DNA of 17,422 nt from Pinisolibacter sp040275425. Its GTDB lineage: Bacteria; Pseudomonadota; Alphaproteobacteria; Rhizobiales; Ancalomicrobiaceae. Location: contig JBEOKB010000121.1 in assembly GCA_040275425.1 (NCBI GenBank), positions 1 through 17,422 on the forward strand, written 5' to 3'. The notes beneath the pieces are model-generated. The model worked only from the letters and a program-made list of their open reading frames with translations. It was not told the origin of the DNA and did not search any database. Numbering within the stretch: position 1 is the first letter of the stretch; each line of letters opens with the position of its first letter. Positions 14,349 through 17,422 of the stretch are shown piece after piece. Made by a program: the position numbers and the translations under genes.

Positions 14349-15761
14349 TCAGCGGCGCTCGTTCTTGTCGTGATAGGGGTTGTCGCCACCGCGCAGGGAG
14401 AGGCGCAGCGGGATGCCGGCGAGGTCGAAGCGTTCGCGCAGGTCGTTGGTCAGATAGCGGATGTAGCTCTCCGGCAGCGCCTCGGGGCGCGAGCAGAACA
14501 CGATGAAGTGCGGCGGACGGGTCTTGGCCTGGGTGGCGTAGCGGATCTTGATGCGCCGACCCGACACCGCCGGCGGCGGATGACGATCGAGCACCGCCTC
14601 GAGCCAGCGGTTGAGCTGGGAGGTGGAGACGCGGCGGTTCCAGGTGCGGTGGACGCTCTCCACCGCCTTCATCAGGTCCTCGAGGCCGTCGCCCATCAGG
14701 CCGGAGATGCGCACCAGCGGCACGCCGCGCACCTGCGGCAGCAGACGGTCGCAGGTCTCGCGCATCTTCTTCCACGCCTCGACGCGGTCCTCGATGAGGT
14801 CCCACTTGTTGAGGGCGATGACGAGGGCGCGACCCTCCTTGACCACCAGATCGACGATCTGGAGGTCCTGCTTCTCGAACGGGATGGTGGCGTCGAGACA
14901 GACCACCACGACCTCGGCGAAGCGCACGGCGCGCAGCGCGTCGGCGACCGAGAGCTTCTCGAGCTTGTCCTGGACGCGCGACTTGCGGCGCAGACCGGCG
15001 GTGTCGAACAGCTTGACCGGACGGCCGTGCCATTCCCAATCGACCGAAATCGAGTCGCGGGTGATGCCGGCCTCGGGGCCGGTGAGCATGCGGTCCTGGC
15101 CGATCAGGCGATTGATCAGGGTCGACTTGCCGGCGTTGGGACGGCCGGTGACGGTGATGCGCAGCGGCATGCGCCGCAGCTTCTCCTCGGTCGCCGCCTC
15201 GTCCTCGTCCTCGTCGTCGGTGACCGGCGTCGCGGTCTCGGCGACGTCCTCGTCCTCCTCCGGCGGGGCGTCGATCAGCGGCAGCAGGGCGCGGTAGAGT
15301 TCGCCCATGCCCTCGCCGTGCTCGGCGGAGATCGGCACGGGGTCGCCGAAACCGAGCTCGTAGGCCTCCCAGAACCCGGCCTCGCCGATGCGGCCCTCGG
15401 CCTTGTTGGCGATGAGGAGGGTGGGCACCTCGATGCGACGGAGCATGTCGGCGAAGTGGTGATCGAGCGGGATCAGGCCGGTGCGGGCGTCGATGACGAA
15501 CAGCACCACGTCGGCGGTGCGAATCGCCTCCTCGGTCTGGGCGCGCATGCGCCCCGACAGGCTCTCGGCGTCGGCCTCCTCGAGGCCGGCGGTGTCGACG
15601 GCGGTGAAGGAGAGATCGCCGAGATGCGCATCGCCGGGTCGTCGGTCGCGGGTCACGCCGGGCGTGTCGTCGACCAGGGCCAGCTTCTTGCCGACCAACC
15701 GATTGAAGAGGGTCGACTTGCCGACGTTGGGGCGGCCGACGATGGCCACTGTTGCTGTCAT
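14349..15761 (-). CDS. der: Ribosome biogenesis GTPase Der (EngA)
   Basis: 470 residues. Essential GTPase for assembly of the 50S ribosomal subunit. Two G domains in tandem, unique to this family: GRPNVGKST at 9-17 with DTAG and NKAEG (Asn119), and GRPNAGKST at 207-215 with DTAGLRRKSR and NKWDL, followed by the C-terminal KH-like domain (to about 465, ending RGGDNPYHDKNERR). The linker between the G domains (about 166-194) is very acidic, with long Glu/Asp runs, longer than in E. coli Der but common in alphaproteobacteria. ATG 15761 gives the expected MTATVAIVGRPNVG opening. It begins 7 bases after the bamB stop on the same strand, so the two are very probably co-transcribed. Confidence 0.96.
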   Translation of the reverse strand: MTATVAIVGRPNVGKSTLFNRLVGKKLALVDDTPGVTRDRRPGDAHLGDLSFTAVDTAGLEEADAESLSGRMRAQTEEAIRTADVVLFVIDARTGLIPLDHHFADMLRRIEVPTLLIANKAEGRIGEAGFWEAYELGFGDPVPISAEHGEGMGELYRALLPLIDAPPEEDEDVAETATPVTDDEDEDEAATEEKLRRMPLRITVTGRPNAGKSTLINRLIGQDRMLTGPEAGITRDSISVDWEWHGRPVKLFDTAGLRRKSRVQDKLEKLSVADALRAVRFAEVVVVCLDATIPFEKQDLQIVDLVVKEGRALVIALNKWDLIEDRVEAWKKMRETCDRLLPQVRGVPLVRISGLMGDGLEDLMKAVESVHRTWNRRVSTSQLNRWLEAVLDRHPPPAVSGRRIKIRYATQAKTRPPHFIVFCSRPEALPESYIRYLTNDLRERFDLAGIPLRLSLRGGDNPYHDKNERR

Positions 15762-15768
15762 CGTCCGT

Positions 15769-17121
15769 TTACTCGTAGGCCGTGAGCGTGCCGTCGGCGG
15801 CCAGGGTCAGAACTTTGCCGGACACGGTGATGGGGGAGATCATGACCGGCCGACCGTCGGTCCGGGTGGAGCCGACGCGGCCGGAGGTGGCCTCGACGCC
15901 GATGAAGCCGCCCTCGTTGGAGGCGAGCCACAGGGTGCCGCCGGCGAGGACCGGGCCGGCCCAGTGGGTGCGCTTCTTCTTGGCCTTGGTGACCGGAAGC
16001 TTGGTCGCCCACAGGACTTCACCGGTCTTGCGATCGAGCGCGGTCAGATTGTCGTCGAGATCGACCAGGAACACGGCATTGCCGGAGACGGCCGGGGTAT
16101 GGGCGGAGCCGAAGGCGACGTCCCACAGGCGCTGGCCGGTCTTGAGCTGGATCGCCACGGTGCGGCTGCCGACACCGGTGGCGTAGACCACGCCGTCGGA
16201 GATCACCGGGCTGGCGGCGATGGTGGAGAAGCCCGACACAGCATAGGAGCGCGAGGCGCGGGCGAGGCTGTCGTTCCACAGCGGCTGGCCGGTCTTCTCG
16301 TCGAGGGCGACCAGTTCGCCGGAGGTGAAGGGCACCACCACCACGCCGCCGGAGACGGCCGGGCTGTTCGACGACAGGAGGTTGCCCATCTCGGGCACGC
16401 CGCGCGAGGCCCACACTTCGCTGCCGTCGGCGGCCGACAGGGCGAGAACGCGGTTCGACTGGGTGACGAGATAGACGCGGCCGCCGGAGACGGTCGGGGC
16501 GCCGCGCGCCGGTTCGGGCAGCTTCTTCTCCCAGACCTTGGCGCCGCTGTCGGCGTCGAGGACGACGAGATCGCGCCAAGCGGTGGCGGCGTAGACGCGG
16601 GCGCCGTCGGTGCCGATGCCGCCGGTGGTGGCCTGGGCGTCGATGTCGGCGGGACGGACCGAGGTGGTCCAGGAGGCGCCGCCGGAGAGCGAGATCGCGG
16701 CCACGTTGCCGTTGGGATCGAGCACGAAGGCGCGACCCGACGCGGCGACCGGAGGCGCGAAGGCGCGCACGTCCTCGCGCAGCATCGAGCCGGAGCCGAC
16801 GTTGCCGGCGCGGACCGACCACACCTGCGAACCGCCCGAGCCGTTGAGCGAGGCGTTGCCGGCGTCGTTGCCGGGCGGGCCGCCGGCCGAGGTCCAGGCC
16901 GACACCGAACGGGTGCCGCCGAGGGTGACGGCGCGGCTCTTGGCGACCTGGATCGGCGTCCCTTCGGCGAGCAGATCGTGGCGTTCGCCCGGCAGCGGCG
17001 TCTTGCTGTCGCCGAACGGATTGACCGCCGCGATGGCGTCCTGGATGTCGTCGGTCGACGAGCAGCCCGCGAGCGGGGTCATCAGAGCGGCGACGAGGGC
17101 GAGGCGCGCGAAGTTCGGCAT
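15769..17121 (-). CDS. bamB: Outer membrane assembly lipoprotein BamB (PQQ-like beta-propeller)
   Basis: 450 residues. The N-terminus is a lipoprotein signal peptide with lipobox LAGC (Cys20), followed by a low-complexity linker and repeated blades with WSVRAG, LDADSGAKVWEKKL, LDEKTGQPLWN, LKTGQRLWDV and LDRKTGEVLWATKL, the W/G-docking pattern of PQQ-type propellers. BamB anchors to the outer membrane on the periplasmic side and helps the BamA complex insert beta-barrel proteins. The order TPR protein - bamB - der on one strand is common in proteobacteria and supports the assignment. The ATG overlaps the stop of the upstream TPR gene by one base (TGATG), so translation is likely coupled. Length is longer than E. 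coli BamB (392) because of the linker. Confidence 0.9.
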   Translation of the reverse strand: MPNFARLALVAALMTPLAGCSSTDDIQDAIAAVNPFGDSKTPLPGERHDLLAEGTPIQVAKSRAVTLGGTRSVSAWTSAGGPPGNDAGNASLNGSGGSQVWSVRAGNVGSGSMLREDVRAFAPPVAASGRAFVLDPNGNVAAISLSGGASWTTSVRPADIDAQATTGGIGTDGARVYAATAWRDLVVLDADSGAKVWEKKLPEPARGAPTVSGGRVYLVTQSNRVLALSAADGSEVWASRGVPEMGNLLSSNSPAVSGGVVVVPFTSGELVALDEKTGQPLWNDSLARASRSYAVSGFSTIAASPVISDGVVYATGVGSRTVAIQLKTGQRLWDVAFGSAHTPAVSGNAVFLVDLDDNLTALDRKTGEVLWATKLPVTKAKKKRTHWAGPVLAGGTLWLASNEGGFIGVEATSGRVGSTRTDGRPVMISPITVSGKVLTLAADGTLTAYE

Positions 17122-17422
17122 CAGTTGACCTTTCCGGCGGGGCCCTGCGCATCGACGAGCGCACGGAGAACGGCGATGCGATCGGCGAGATCGCGGGGCG
17201 TGTCGGGATCGTCGAGAACCTCGCTCACGCGCGCCGCAGTGGCGGCGACGTCGCCGGCCTTCCAGGCGGAGAGGGCGAGAACTTCGCGGGCGAGGCCGCG
17301 CCAGGGCGACGCCGCGGCGGCGAGCGGGGCGACGCGGGCCTCGACGGCGGCACGTTCCTCGAGATCGAGGGCGAGCCAGGCGGCGCGAATGCGGGCGACC
17401 TCGGCCATGCGCGGCGGAGTGC
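17121..17422 (-). CDS. TPR / YfgM-like protein (5' end outside the window)
   Basis: Only the last ~100 codons are present; the frame stays open to the right edge, with residues TPPR before the Met at 17408, so that Met is internal rather than the likely start. The visible part is helical, with repeated LALSAWKAGDVAATAARVSEVLDDPDTP, typical of the C-terminal helices of the tetratricopeptide-like YfgM family. In alphaproteobacteria such a membrane-anchored protein usually precedes bamB and der and is thought to be a periplasmic chaperone-like partner of the secretion machinery. No membrane anchor can be seen here because the N-terminus is missing. Its stop overlaps the bamB start by one base. 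Confidence 0.75.
   Translation of the reverse strand, partial: TPPRMAEVARIRAAWLALDLEERAAVEARVAPLAAAASPWRGLAREVLALSAWKAGDVAATAARVSEVLDDPDTPRDLADRIAVLRALVDAQGPAGKVN

Overview
The window is a GC-rich stretch (roughly 70% by eye) of an alphaproteobacterial chromosome. The gene order dnaB - alr - radA - cvpA - purF - SDR, and the block TPR protein - bamB - der, are typical of Hyphomicrobiales (Rhizobiales). No phage, transposase, CRISPR array, rRNA or tRNA was seen. Most of the window is core housekeeping sequence, with three accessory pairs or sets placed around and inside the core order.

Left end (1-2520, minus strand): a three-gene set read cytochrome c -> YeeE/YedE membrane protein -> tandem rhodanese (cut by the window edge). 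The cytochrome and rhodanese carry export signals and the middle gene is a family member of thiosulfate/sulfur-compound permeases, so the set looks like a cell-envelope sulfur-handling module. The cytochrome has one CxxCH and no methionine in its mature part, so its second haem ligand is not the usual one. A 616-base gap (2521-3136) with two AT-richer patches and one clear inverted repeat separates it from dnaB.

Middle (3137-12870): dnaB, alr, radA, cvpA and purF all run on the plus strand. Two accessory pairs interrupt them. Between dnaB and alr, on the minus strand, lie a YnfM-like MFS transporter and a small uncharacterised protein. Between alr and radA lie a flavodoxin-fold NAD(P)H (quinone) oxidoreductase on the minus strand and a divergent HxlR-type regulator with two N-terminal cysteines; their shared 129-base gap holds a CGGTAT-N7-ATACCG palindrome, a good candidate operator. 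A GTAC-N7-GAAC element just upstream of radA is one base away from the alphaproteobacterial LexA box.

Right part (12871-17422): purF ends in a terminator-like hairpin, followed by an SDR oxidoreductase and the manganese exporter gene mntP. A long two-part hairpin (17 bp + 7 bp) sits between the convergent mntP and der and should end transcription from both sides. On the minus strand the right edge holds the end of a TPR/YfgM-like protein, overlapping by one base with the outer-membrane assembly lipoprotein bamB, followed by the GTPase der.

The less expected items are the sulfur module with its odd cytochrome, the HxlR operator region, the SOS-like box before radA, and the long hairpin between cvpA and purF. 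None is proven novel from sequence alone.
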